From an uncultured Lachnospiraceae bacterium (GTDB lineage: Bacteria; Bacillota; Clostridia; Lachnospirales; Lachnospiraceae), in assembly GCA_947626795.1 (NCBI GenBank), contig CANQTH010000021.1:1-37495 (forward strand): DNA of 37,495 nucleotides, given 5' to 3'. Under the pieces are notes generated by a model. The model was not told where the DNA came from. It made no database searches and worked only from the letters and a program-made list of their open reading frames with translations. This document shows, in pieces, positions 18,400 to 25,430 of the stretch; position 1 is the first letter of the stretch; each line of letters starts with the position of its first letter. A program made the translations under genes and the position numbers.

Positions 18400-19209
18400 A
18401 TGAAACAGATGGTGAAGATGAGGAAGGCAGTATTTTTTGATATCGACGGGACCGTATGGGACGACGGGCAGCGGATCCCGGACAGCGCGCGGGAGGCGTT
18501 CCGGCTCATGAAGGAGCGGGGGCATTTCCTGTTTATCAGCAGCGGGCGCACGCGGGTCTTCATCCCGGACCGGGATCTGATGCCGTTAGGGTTTGACGGG
18601 ATCCTGGCGGGCTGCGGCACGTACGGGGAGTTCCAGGGGGAAGAAAAATTCCATTACCAGATCGAGCTTGGGCAGATGCAGCGGCTCAATGAGTTCCTGC
18701 GGGACTTAGGGGCCGCTTATATTTTTGAAGGGCGCGACTACCTGTATTTTGACGCGGAGCGCTTCCCGGAAGAGTCCCCCTTTACCTGGGGGCTGCAGGA
18801 GACGCTCGGGGAGAAGGTCCTGCGCGTGACGGGGAACGAGGGCAGCTTGGCGGTCAGCAAGTTCTGCGTGAACTGCTTCGAGGACGCGAAGCGGCAGGCT
18901 GCGCTGGAGAAAGAGCTTGGGAAGGCTTATACGGTCATCCATCGGGAAGGGAATTTTGTGGAGGTTGTGCCGCGCGGCTGCAGCAAGGCGGAGGGGATCC
19001 GCAAGATCTGTGAGCTGCTTGGGATCGCGCATGAGGATACGTATTCCTTTGGGGACAGCACGAACGATGTGGATATGCTCCGGTATACGGCGCATTCCGT
19101 GGCGATGGGGAATGGGATGCGGCAGGCGAAGGAAGCCGCGGAATATGTGACGGCCCCGCTGTGGGAAGATGGGCTGTACGAAGGATGCAGGCATTTCGGG
19201 CTGCTCTAG
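18400..19209 (+). CDS. HAD-IIB (Cof-type) hydrolase
   Basis: 269 residues, haloacid dehalogenase superfamily with a C2B cap. Motif I is FFDIDGTVWDDG with both Asp, motif II ISSGRT, motif III a Lys in GCSKAEGI, and motif IV FGDSTNDVDML. These predict a Mg-dependent phosphatase acting on a small phosphorylated metabolite in the cytosol, such as a sugar phosphate or flavin/pyridoxal phosphate. The exact substrate cannot be read. ATG 18400 follows AGGCGG; the in-frame ATG at 18418, directly before the DxD motif, is an alternative. It follows the GGDEF-EAL gene by 99 bases that consist of the duplicated gene end. Confidence 0.9.
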   Translation: MKQMVKMRKAVFFDIDGTVWDDGQRIPDSAREAFRLMKERGHFLFISSGRTRVFIPDRDLMPLGFDGILAGCGTYGEFQGEEKFHYQIELGQMQRLNEFLRDLGAAYIFEGRDYLYFDAERFPEESPFTWGLQETLGEKVLRVTGNEGSLAVSKFCVNCFEDAKRQAALEKELGKAYTVIHREGNFVEVVPRGCSKAEGIRKICELLGIAHEDTYSFGDSTNDVDMLRYTAHSVAMGNGMRQAKEAAEYVTAPLWEDGLYEGCRHFGLL

Positions 19210-19219
19210 GAGGGCGCGG

Positions 19220-19614
19220 CGGCCAGCCCGTTCAGATGCATATAAGTCAAGTCAAGCTGAAGAAGGCGTTTTCCGGGTTTGGGGAGCACCTTTCGCGCGT
19301 CCGCGGGGCTTGAGGCGGCTTGAGGCGGGAGATCGGCGGCCAGCCCATTCAGGTGCATATAAGCTAAGTCAAGGTGGAGAAGGCGTTTTCCGGGTTCGGG
19401 GAGCGCCTTTCGCGCGTCCGCGGGGCTTGTGATGGGAAATCGGCCCGTTCAGATGCGGACGATTGGATGCTGGAAATCATTTTTCAGGCGGCAGCCGCGG
19501 CCCTTATCGGCCAGCCCGACGCGGTACAGCTCTGACGCGTCTAAATCAAGCTGGAGAAGGCGTTTCCCAGGTTCGGGGAGCGCCTTTTGCGCGTCCGCGG
19601 GGCTTGTGACAAGC
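19220..19614 (-). repeat. Tandem relics of the tmcAL 3' end
   Basis: The segment at 19508-19614 inside tmcAL (starting cggccagccc, containing gagaaggcgttt, ttcggggagc and gcgtccgcggggctt) recurs at 19337-19441 and 19220-19315, both beyond the stop codon. A fourth short fragment at 19441-19460 contains the stop codon (19449-19451). The outer copies have stops and shifts and are not coding. They occupy the whole 239-base gap between the convergent HAD and tmcAL genes, where no terminator is visible. Confidence 0.88.
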
Positions 19615-20912
19615 GGCAGGCTGCCGTGGGATTTGACGGCGGAGAGCAGCGCGGCGGCGTCTTTGCGGAAGCCCAGCACGCGCAGGTAGGACGGCGCGCC
19701 CAGCGCGTCGAGGTCTTCCTGGCGGACGCTCAATAAGATATGGAGGAACAGGCGGCTGATCCTGGCATAGGTGACGTCCTTTGTGTGCAGGCGGCTGCAG
19801 AAGCTTGTCCAGGAGGAAAAAGAGGGAAGCTCTTTTTTGATCCTCGCGGCGAGCGCGGGGGAGCTGTCCGCGTAGGAGGCCAGCTCTTCGCAGGACGAAA
19901 AGGCCAGCTTGTAGTGGAGCGGCAGGGAAAGGTCGTCTTCCGATAAAAGCGGGTGCGGGTAATCTTCCAGGAGGGCGCGGGAAGGCGCGGGCAGGGACGC
20001 GGCAACCTCGCAGGGGAGCTTCCGCTTCTGGGCCGCCGCTCCGCCCATGCCAGGAGCCGCCGCTTCGCCTGCGCCAGGATTCGCTTCATCTGCGCCAGGA
20101 GTCGTCGCTCCGCCCGCGTTAAGGGCCGCCGCTCCGTCCATGCCAGGAGCCGTCGCTCCGCCTGTGCCAGGAGCCGCCGCTTCGCCCATGCCAGGAGCCG
20201 CCGCTCCGCCCGCGCCAAGGGGAGCCAGGAATCCTTCTTCCTTTAAGCGGGCGCGGATGGCTGAGGCGGGGCCGTATCCCCCTTCTAAGGAAGCACTGCG
20301 GTGTCCCCCGCCCTTCCGCGCGAGCGGGAACGGGATGAGGCCGGGGGCGTCGCGAAAGACGGCTTTTAAGTATTCCACCGCGAGGATATTGTTGGGGGAG
20401 GAGAGCGCGTCCGCGAGCAGATCCGCGAGCGGCCCTGCGGCGGGCGACCCGTTCGCGGAAAAATACGATCTTAGCGCGGCAAGGCGCGCGGCCGGGAAGG
20501 AGCGGCCTTTTTTCAATTCCGCTTTCAGGGCCTCGCGGAAGGCCGCGGGCTGGCGCAGGAGGGTTTCAGCCGCCGCTAAAAGGATTCCGTAAGGGCTGTT
20601 TTCCGTGCCGAAGCAAAGATGCGTGACGACCCCCGTGTTTTTCAGGAGGGAGACGCCCCCTTTCGCGAAATATTCAGCGCTCGATGTGGCGTAAAGGGCC
20701 GGGAGCTCCAGCACGAGATCCGCGCCGCAGTTTAGGGCCGCCTGCGCGCGGCTGTATTTTTCCAGGAGCGCGGGCGCGCCGCGCTGCACAAAATTCCCGC
20801 TCATTGCGACGATGGCATGATCGGCGCCGATTTCTTTTTTCAGCGTCTCAAGCTGGTAAGCGTGTCCGTTGTGGAACGGATTGTATTCTGCGATGATCCC
20901 GATGACTTTCAT
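19449..20912 (-). CDS. tmcAL: tRNA(Met) cytidine acetate ligase (TmcAL, YlbM-like nucleotidyltransferase)
   Basis: 487 residues. The N-terminus GIIAEYNPFHNGHAYQL has the HxGH nucleotidyltransferase signature, followed by AMSGNFVQRGAP and the LELPALYATSSAEYFAKGG segment typical of TmcAL. The family makes ac4C at the wobble position of elongator tRNA-Met using acetate and ATP. This fits its position opposite acetate kinase. Usual length is about 400. The excess is an Ala/Gly/Pro-rich stretch of about 75 residues (roughly 225-300) encoded by a 24-bp minisatellite at 20032-20220. The RBS AGGAAGGAG precedes ATG 20912. Both ends of the gene are flanked by decayed tandem copies of themselves. Confidence 0.92.
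   Translation of the reverse strand: MKVIGIIAEYNPFHNGHAYQLETLKKEIGADHAIVAMSGNFVQRGAPALLEKYSRAQAALNCGADLVLELPALYATSSAEYFAKGGVSLLKNTGVVTHLCFGTENSPYGILLAAAETLLRQPAAFREALKAELKKGRSFPAARLAALRSYFSANGSPAAGPLADLLADALSSPNNILAVEYLKAVFRDAPGLIPFPLARKGGGHRSASLEGGYGPASAIRARLKEEGFLAPLGAGGAAAPGMGEAAAPGTGGATAPGMDGAAALNAGGATTPGADEANPGAGEAAAPGMGGAAAQKRKLPCEVAASLPAPSRALLEDYPHPLLSEDDLSLPLHYKLAFSSCEELASYADSSPALAARIKKELPSFSSWTSFCSRLHTKDVTYARISRLFLHILLSVRQEDLDALGAPSYLRVLGFRKDAAALLSAVKSHGSLPLVTSPADAQKALPEPGKRLLQLDLDASELYRVGLADKGRGCRLKNDFQHPIVRI
20032..20220 (-). repeat. 24-bp minisatellite inside tmcAL
   Basis: Eight units of 24 bases (one is 21 bases) run from 20032 to 20220, each a variant of gccgccgctccgcccatgcc plus agga. 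On the coding strand they give eight-residue repeats of the type PGxGGAAA. All unit lengths are multiples of three, so copy-number change keeps the reading frame. The tract is an insertion relative to ordinary TmcAL. Confidence 0.93.
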
Positions 20913-20982
20913 GACGTTCTCCTTCCTGCCGCTGGCTTGACAAGTAAAGATTGATTGGTGGGCGCATCCCGATGACTTTCAT
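20848..20982 (-). CDS. Upstream ORF created by duplication of the tmcAL start region (44 codons)
   Basis: A second copy of the tmcAL initiation region (RBS GGAAGGGGG, ATG and the first codons MKVIGM) lies 70 bases upstream of the true start. Because 70 is not a multiple of three, this ATG (20982) opens a different frame that runs 44 codons across the true tmcAL start and stops at 20848. It lies within the transcript expected from the promoter at 21037-21065. It may lower tmcAL translation or be a translated relic; a protein function is unlikely. Confidence 0.45.
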   Translation of the reverse strand: MKVIGMRPPINLYLSSQRQEGERHESHRDHRRIQSVPQRTRLPA

Positions 20983-20999
20983 GACGTCCCCCTTCCTGC
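20896..20999. repeat. Duplicated translation start region of tmcAL
   Basis: The sequence from atcccgatgactttcatgacg through the ccttcctgcc of the RBS occurs at 20896-20929 and at 20966-20999 (70-base period). The inner copy is the real start; the outer one starts the overlapping upstream ORF. Confidence 0.9.
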
Positions 21000-21036
21000 C
21001 CGCCGCGCGCGGCGGCCTGCGCGTTTAAGTAACTAG

Positions 21037-21065
21037 AGTATAGCGGTTTTTGCGGAGATTATCAA
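21037..21065 (-). promoter_or_regulatory. Promoter for tmcAL
   Basis: On the reverse strand, TTGATA (21060-21065), 17 bases, TATACT (21037-21042). Each hexamer is one base off consensus. The predicted start near 21030 gives a leader of about 115 bases containing the duplicated start region. Confidence 0.75.
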
Positions 21066-21080
21066 GCGGGGGCGGATTCC

Positions 21081-21225
21081 GTAATGATCCAGCCTTGCGG
21101 CTTCCTGGTTACGGGATCCTGGCTCATTGAAAGTTTGCCTTCGGTAAAGAGCCGGATTCCAACTCGGCAAAATTTACACGTTCTTACGGGCTTTGCGGCA
21201 AGCGCAAAATCCGGGAAACGGTTAT
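21081..21225 (+). repeat. Multi-hairpin intergenic element, copy 2 (diverged)
   Basis: About 145 bp in the same orientation as the 22529 copy. It starts GTAATGATCCAGCC, keeps the GGATCC-GGCTC / GAGCCGGATTCC arms around TTTGCC-TTC-GGTAAA, and keeps the ACTCGGCAAAATTTACAC stretch. The right hairpin is weakened and the right terminus is degraded (cgggaaacggttat). It lies between the tmcAL and ackA promoters in the 411-base divergent gap 20913-21323. Apart from it and the duplicated tmcAL start, that gap holds only the two promoters. Confidence 0.85.
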
Positions 21226-21234
21226 AATTTTTGC

Positions 21235-21263
21235 TTGTATAGGGGATCGGATTGGTTTATAAT
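21235..21263 (+). promoter_or_regulatory. Promoter for ackA
   Basis: TTGTAT (21235-21240), 17 bases, TATAAT (21258-21263, perfect). The leader is about 55 bases and ends in an AAAAGGAG RBS. Confidence 0.75.
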
Positions 21264-21323
21264 AAAGGAAACGCGCGTGGGCGCAAGCTTTAGAAAACAA
21301 GTCAGAAAAGGAGAAATAAAGAA

Positions 21324-22517
21324 ATGAACGTACTGGTAATTAACTGCGGAAGCTCTTCCCTGAAATATCAGGTCATCGACTCGGAGACGGAGGAGGTCCT
21401 GGCGAAGGGGCTGTGTGAGAGGATCGGTTTGGACGGGAGGCTGGTTTATCAGAAGGCCGGGTGCGAGAAGGAGATCACGGATGCGGATATGCCGACGCAC
21501 AAGCAGGCGATCCAGATGGTGCTGGACGCTTTGGTGAACCCGAAGACGGGCGCGCTCGGGAGCCTTTCGGAGATCGGCGCGGTCGGGCACAGGATCGTGC
21601 ATGGCGGGGAGCGGTTCGCGGCCTCCACGATCCTGGACGACGAGGTGTTAAAGGCGGTGGAGGAATGCAACGACCTCGCGCCTTTGCATAACCCGGCGAA
21701 CCTGATCGGGATCCGCGCCTGCAAGGACTTGATGCCAAACGTGCCGATGGTCGGCGTGTTCGACACGGCGTTTCATCAGACGATGCCGGAGGAAGCGTAC
21801 CTGTACGGCATTGATTATGATTATTATGAAAAATACAAGGTAAGGCGGTACGGCTTCCATGGGACGTCCCACAGCTATGTGTCTAAGCGCGCGGCCGAGA
21901 TGCTTGGGAAGCCGTATGAGGAATTGAAGACGATTGTGTGCCATCTGGGGAACGGCGCGTCCATCTGCGCCGTGAAGAACGGCAAGTCCATCGACACGTC
22001 CATGGGTCTGACCCCGCTGGAGGGCCTGATCATGGGGACGCGTTCCGGCGACATTGACCCGGGGGCGATGGAATACATCGCGAAGAAAGAGAACCTGGAC
22101 TTAGAAGGCGTGATGGAGATCCTGAACAAAAAATCCGGCGTGCAGGGCATCTCCCATATTTCGAGCGATTTCCGCGACCTGGAGGCAGCCGCGGCGAAGG
22201 GCGACCACGCAGGCGTCCGCGCGCTGAACGCTTTCATTTACCGCGCGGCGAAATACGTGGGCGCGTATACGGCGGCCATGAACGGCGTGGACGTGATCTG
22301 CTTTACGGCGGGCGTGGGCGAGAACGGCCCGGACACGCGCAAGGGGATCTGCGACCACCTGGGCTACCTGGGCGTCAAGATCGACGATAAGGCGAATGAG
22401 GTGCATGGCAAGGAGACAATCATCTCCACGCCGGATTCCAAAGTCACCGTGATCTGCCTGCCGACGAACGAGGAGCTGGCGATCGCGCGCGAGACGGTCG
22501 CGCTGGTGTTAAAATAA
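21324..22517 (+). CDS. ackA: Acetate kinase
   Basis: 397 residues, the usual length. It interconverts acetyl phosphate and acetate with ADP/ATP, the energy-yielding last step of fermentative acetate production. Motifs are VINCGSSSLKYQ at the N-terminus, GHRIVHGG, DTAFHQTMP, RYGFHGTSH, HLGNGASI, MGTRSGDIDP and GENGPDTR, with all active-site Asn/Arg/His/Asp positions present. It is cytosolic. A pta gene, often its neighbour, is not in the window, so ackA is monocistronic here. Two tandem multi-hairpin elements follow its stop codon and are the only candidates for 3'-end processing or termination. Confidence 0.98.
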   Translation: MNVLVINCGSSSLKYQVIDSETEEVLAKGLCERIGLDGRLVYQKAGCEKEITDADMPTHKQAIQMVLDALVNPKTGALGSLSEIGAVGHRIVHGGERFAASTILDDEVLKAVEECNDLAPLHNPANLIGIRACKDLMPNVPMVGVFDTAFHQTMPEEAYLYGIDYDYYEKYKVRRYGFHGTSHSYVSKRAAEMLGKPYEELKTIVCHLGNGASICAVKNGKSIDTSMGLTPLEGLIMGTRSGDIDPGAMEYIAKKENLDLEGVMEILNKKSGVQGISHISSDFRDLEAAAAKGDHAGVRALNAFIYRAAKYVGAYTAAMNGVDVICFTAGVGENGPDTRKGICDHLGYLGVKIDDKANEVHGKETIISTPDSKVTVICLPTNEELAIARETVALVLK

Positions 22518-22528
22518 GCGGGCGCGCA

Positions 22529-22675
22529 GTAACAGTTCAGCCTTGCGGCTTCACAGTTACGGGATCCGGCTCATTTCAAGTTTGCCTTCGGCAAAGAGCC
22601 GGATTCCCACTCGGCAAAATTTACACATTCTTACGGACTTTGCAGCAAGTGCAAAGTCCTGGGCTGAACTGTTAC
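22529..22675 (+). repeat. Multi-hairpin intergenic element, copy 3 (best preserved)
   Basis: 147 bp bounded by a perfect 14-bp inverted repeat, GTAACAGTTCAGCC and GGCTGAACTGTTAC. Inside are a nested hairpin (GGATCCGGCTC with GAGCCGGATTCC, enclosing TTTGCC-TTC-GGCAAA, 22562-22607) and a second 10-bp hairpin GGACTTTGCA-GCAAG-TGCAAAGTCC (22635-22659). It begins 11 bases after the ackA stop. No protein-coding content is convincing; reverse-strand ORFs reading QDFALAAKSVR are by-products of the repeat. Confidence 0.92.
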
Positions 22676-22682
22676 GACGTAA

Positions 22683-22829
22683 GTAATCGTTCAGCCTTGC
22701 GGTTTCACAGTTACGGGATCCGGCTCATTTCAAGTTTGCCTTCGGCAAAGAGCCGGATTCCCACTCGGCAAAATTTACACACTCTTACGGACTTTGCAGC
22801 AAGTGCAAAGTCCTGGGCTGAACGGTTGC
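22683..22829 (+). repeat. Multi-hairpin intergenic element, copy 4 (tandem to copy 3)
   Basis: 147 bp, nearly identical to copy 3 and separated from it by seven bases. The terminal repeats differ slightly (GTAATCGTTCAGCC and GGCTGAACGGTTGC). Both hairpins are intact. Copies 3 and 4 together fill most of the 436-base gap 22518-22953; the rest is the promoter and leader of the HPt gene. Confidence 0.92.
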
Positions 22830-22851
22830 TAACGTTCTTATAAAAAACATC

Positions 22852-22880
22852 TTGCGGGATGGAAAAAAATGTGATAAGAT
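22852..22880 (+). promoter_or_regulatory. Promoter for the HPt gene
   Basis: TTGCGG (22852-22857), 17 bases, TAAGAT (22875-22880). The leader contains short inverted repeats (GTATATG...CACATAC and GCCGA...TCGGC) of unknown importance. Confidence 0.6.
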
Positions 22881-22953
22881 GTATATGCTGCACATACGCC
22901 GACGGTTTTTTCGGCTTATTTGTGGATATATTGCTGAAAAGGAGAGGTTAAGG

Positions 22954-23313
22954 ATGGGTTTGCTCGAAGAGCTAAGAGAATTGGGAGTGAACGTGGACGA
23001 AGGAATGGGACGCCTTGGCGGGAACGCCAAGATTTATGAGAAGATGCTCGGGTCCTTTTTGAAGATGATGGGTGAATATGCGGTCAGCCCGGATTTCGAC
23101 GGGGAGGAATACGCAGACGTCATTGAGAAGGCGCACGCCATTAAGGGGGCGGCTGCCAATCTGTCGCTTACCCCAATCTTTGAGGCATATTCGGATATTG
23201 TGGATCTGCTGCGCAAGGGGCAGCCGGAGCAGGCGCGCGAGAAGCTGGTTGGCGTGCTGCCGACCCAGGAGAAGATCATAAGCGCGATCAGGGGGAACGC
23301 CGCGGCCCAGTGA
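22954..23313 (+). CDS. Free-standing HPt (histidine phosphotransfer) domain protein
   Basis: 119 residues, all helical in character. The phospho-accepting His61 is in EKAHAIKGAAANLSL, the HPt signature. No kinase, receiver or membrane part is attached, so it should shuttle phosphate between a hybrid kinase and a response regulator encoded elsewhere. ATG 22954 follows AAGGAGAGG. A longer in-frame reading from a TTG at 22852 lies in the promoter region and is rejected. The chemoreceptor gene starts 130 bases downstream behind its own promoter, so the two may share a pathway but need not be one transcript. Confidence 0.88.
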   Translation: MGLLEELRELGVNVDEGMGRLGGNAKIYEKMLGSFLKMMGEYAVSPDFDGEEYADVIEKAHAIKGAAANLSLTPIFEAYSDIVDLLRKGQPEQAREKLVGVLPTQEKIISAIRGNAAAQ

Positions 23314-23376
23314 CCGGGCAGCCTTGCGGGGGAAAGCGGAACGGTCATAATATCGCAGAAAAAAGCCCGTGCAAGC

Positions 23377-23405
23377 TAGACAGGGAATGTAAAAAAAGAT
23401 ATAAT
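23377..23405 (+). promoter_or_regulatory. Promoter for the chemoreceptor gene
   Basis: TAGACA (23377-23382), 17 bases, TATAAT (23400-23405). This is a sigma-A pattern; no flagellar sigma-D motif is seen. Confidence 0.75.
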
Positions 23406-23443
23406 ATAAATTAACGAATATCACCGAAAGAGGAGGAAAAGAG

Positions 23444-25198
23444 ATGAAAGTGTTTTTGAAGAACCTGAGCATCAGGTACAAGATCCTACTCCCAGTCTCA
23501 GTGATTGGGGCCTTGTTGCTTGTGTTGGGGATCATGGGCATCACGAGCACGACCCAGATCATGAATGCAGGCGAGGAGATTTCAGGGAATTACGCCGTGA
23601 AGATTGAGACATTGGGCGACGTGACGGCGGCATACCAGACCTTGCGCCGCGTGGCGTTTGCGCATATCGTCGGCAAGGACGACCCGGATTTGCAGCAGAA
23701 CTTGTATGAAGAGCAGGAATCCTTAAAGGAGACGATCACGAGCCTTTCAGAGTCTTACGAACCGCTGCTTTCTTCCGAGGAGGAAGAGACGAGCTTCCGG
23801 CAGTTCGAGGAGGATTATGTGGCATATGTCAAGATATATGACGAGATCCTTACCTGCAGCGCGAACGGCAGCTCGGAAGACGACTTGGCGAGAGCCATCC
23901 AGCTCGCGAACGTTGACTTGAAGGAAGCGGGGACGAACCTGACGGCCGAGCTGAACGCGATGCGCGATATTAACAAGGCGGGCATGGACGCGGCCATCCA
24001 GCATCAGGAGGAAGTCTATAATCAGGTGGTAAGGACGATCGTGATCGTGATCGTGGTCGCGGTGATCGTGCTGCTCTTCCTGGTATGGGTATGCTGGACT
24101 TGGGTATGCAAGCGGCTGATCAATATCAATAAGCAGCTCCGCGGCATCATTACCACGATCGAGGAAGGCCAGGGCGACTTGACGAGGCGCGTGCAGTGCT
24201 TCTGTACGGACGAGATCGGGACGCTGGCTGCCGGCATCAATATCTTTATCGAGACGCTGCAGGGCATCATGGGCCAGATCAACGTAAGCTCCAGCAAACT
24301 GGGGTCCGTCGTGAGCCTTGTTTCGGATAAGGTATCTACGGCGAATGACAATTCGAACGACATCTCTTCCGTCATGGAGGAACTGTCCGCATCCATGGAG
24401 GAGATCTCTTCCACGATCGCGGGCATCAAGGAGAGCATCGAAGTCGTGGACGAGAACGTATTGGAGCTTTCCGACACCTCGCAGGGTATGTACGATTATG
24501 CGGTCGGGATGCAGGAGCGTGCGGAGGGCCTGGAACACAATGCGGTTGAGAACAAGCAGAACACGAGCGATATCGTCAACGGCATCATCAGCAAGCTGAA
24601 GCAGGCGATCGAAGACAGCAAGAGCGTTGACCGCGTCAACGACTTGACAGACGAGATCTTGAGCATCTCCAACCAGACGAACCTCCTCTCCCTGAACGCA
24701 TCCATCGAGGCTGCAAGGGCTGGCGAGGCAGGCCGCGGGTTTGCAGTTGTGGCGGATGAGATCAGCCAGTTGGCAAATTCCAGCCGTGAGGCGGCGAATA
24801 ATATCCAGACGATCAACAACATGGTAGTCGATGCGGTAAATGAGCTGATCGAGAGCGCGGATTCGATCGTGAAGTATATCAATGAGAATATCCTTCCGGA
24901 TTATGAGAACTTCGTGAACGCGGGCAGGCAGTACAATGAGGACTCCGTCCATGTCAATGAGATCGTCAACCGCTTTAACGATATGTCCGTCAGCCTGAAG
25001 CAGCTTATGGACAGCATCACCAATTCGATCAACGGTATCAGCCAGGCGGTAGAAGAAAGCACGAAGGGCGCTACGAACGTGGCGATGAACACTTCAGACC
25101 TGGTTAAGGACATTGATGAGATCGCGGATGCGATGAATGACAACAGGCAGGTAGCAGGAAGCCTGACAAGCGAGGCGGATCGGTTTATTAACCTCTAA
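23444..25198 (+). CDS. Methyl-accepting chemotaxis protein (transmembrane)
   Basis: 584 residues. TM1 is about residues 14-36, followed by a ~150-residue helical ligand-binding region resembling the four-helix-bundle MCP sensor. TM2 is about 188-212 and is unusually rich in Ile/Val, and a HAMP domain follows it. The cytoplasmic signalling coiled coil has its conserved tip [22 protein letters not shown] and the flanking [11 protein letters not shown]. It should control a CheA/CheW array at the membrane. The C-terminus lacks a visible CheR-tethering pentapeptide. No cheA, cheW or motility gene is in the window, so it acts in trans. The RBS AGAGGAGGAAAAG is strong. A long-stem terminator follows. 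Confidence 0.94.
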   Translation: MKVFLKNLSIRYKILLPVSVIGALLLVLGIMGITSTTQIMNAGEEISGNYAVKIETLGDVTAAYQTLRRVAFAHIVGKDDPDLQQNLYEEQESLKETITSLSESYEPLLSSEEEETSFRQFEEDYVAYVKIYDEILTCSANGSSEDDLARAIQLANVDLKEAGTNLTAELNAMRDINKAGMDAAIQHQEEVYNQVVRTIVIVIVVAVIVLLFLVWVCWTWVCKRLININKQLRGIITTIEEGQGDLTRRVQCFCTDEIGTLAAGINIFIETLQGIMGQINVSSSKLGSVVSLVSDKVSTANDNSNDISSVMEELSASMEEISSTIAGIKESIEVVDENVLELSDTSQGMYDYAVGMQERAEGLEHNAVENKQNTSDIVNGIISKLKQAIEDSKSVDRVNDLTDEILSISNQTNLLSLNASIEAARAGEAGRGFAVVADEISQLANSSREAANNIQTINNMVVDAVNELIESADSIVKYINENILPDYENFVNAGRQYNEDSVHVNEIVNRFNDMSVSLKQLMDSITNSINGISQAVEESTKGATNVAMNTSDLVKDIDEIADAMNDNRQVAGSLTSEADRFINL

Positions 25199-25217
25199 GA
25201 TAGACAGAAATCTTTCG

Positions 25218-25308
25218 CTGCCGCAGGACGTGGCGGCCCATAGGATGCAAGAGCGGCACAGGCTGGCTCATGATCTTATCGGGCGTCGCTTCCTGCGGCA
25301 GTTTTTTT
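25218..25308 (+). terminator. Terminator-like structure after the chemoreceptor gene (long loop)
   Basis: The perfect 11-bp arms CTGCCGCAGGA (25218-25228) and TCCTGCGGCAG (25291-25301) are followed directly by seven T. The arms are 62 bases apart, far more than in a simple terminator, so the loop may fold further or the element may be a structured RNA ending in a terminator. 25309-25430 shows nothing else besides the next RBS. Confidence 0.65.
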
Positions 25309-25430
25309 GTCAGATGGAAGCAGGCTTTTACGTCTATGGGTGATGTCTGCAAAAGCAGAGCCGCATATCTGCGCGCAAAGTGTCTAAGCTCCAAAGGATA
25401 AAGGGGAAAGGGAATGGAAAGGGGATCGCG

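Noticed and set aside
19169-19432. ORF of 87 codons after the HAD gene with repeated segments
   Set aside because: It reads through the decayed tmcAL 3' copies; its internal repeats are those DNA copies and no RBS is present.
20936-20964. Forward promoter starting with TTGACA at 20936
   Set aside because: No -10 box at a proper distance and no rightward gene close by; chance match within the duplicated tmcAL leader.
22711-22893. Small protein reading QDFALAAKSVR on the reverse strand, also near 9959-10174
   Set aside because: Both come from the multi-hairpin repeat; the protein similarity only reflects DNA repeat identity.
23747-24952. Long reverse-strand ORF (401 codons) inside the chemoreceptor gene
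   Set aside because: Shadow of a clear MCP; composition rich in Asp/Arg/Val/His typical of antisense reading in GC-rich genes, no RBS.
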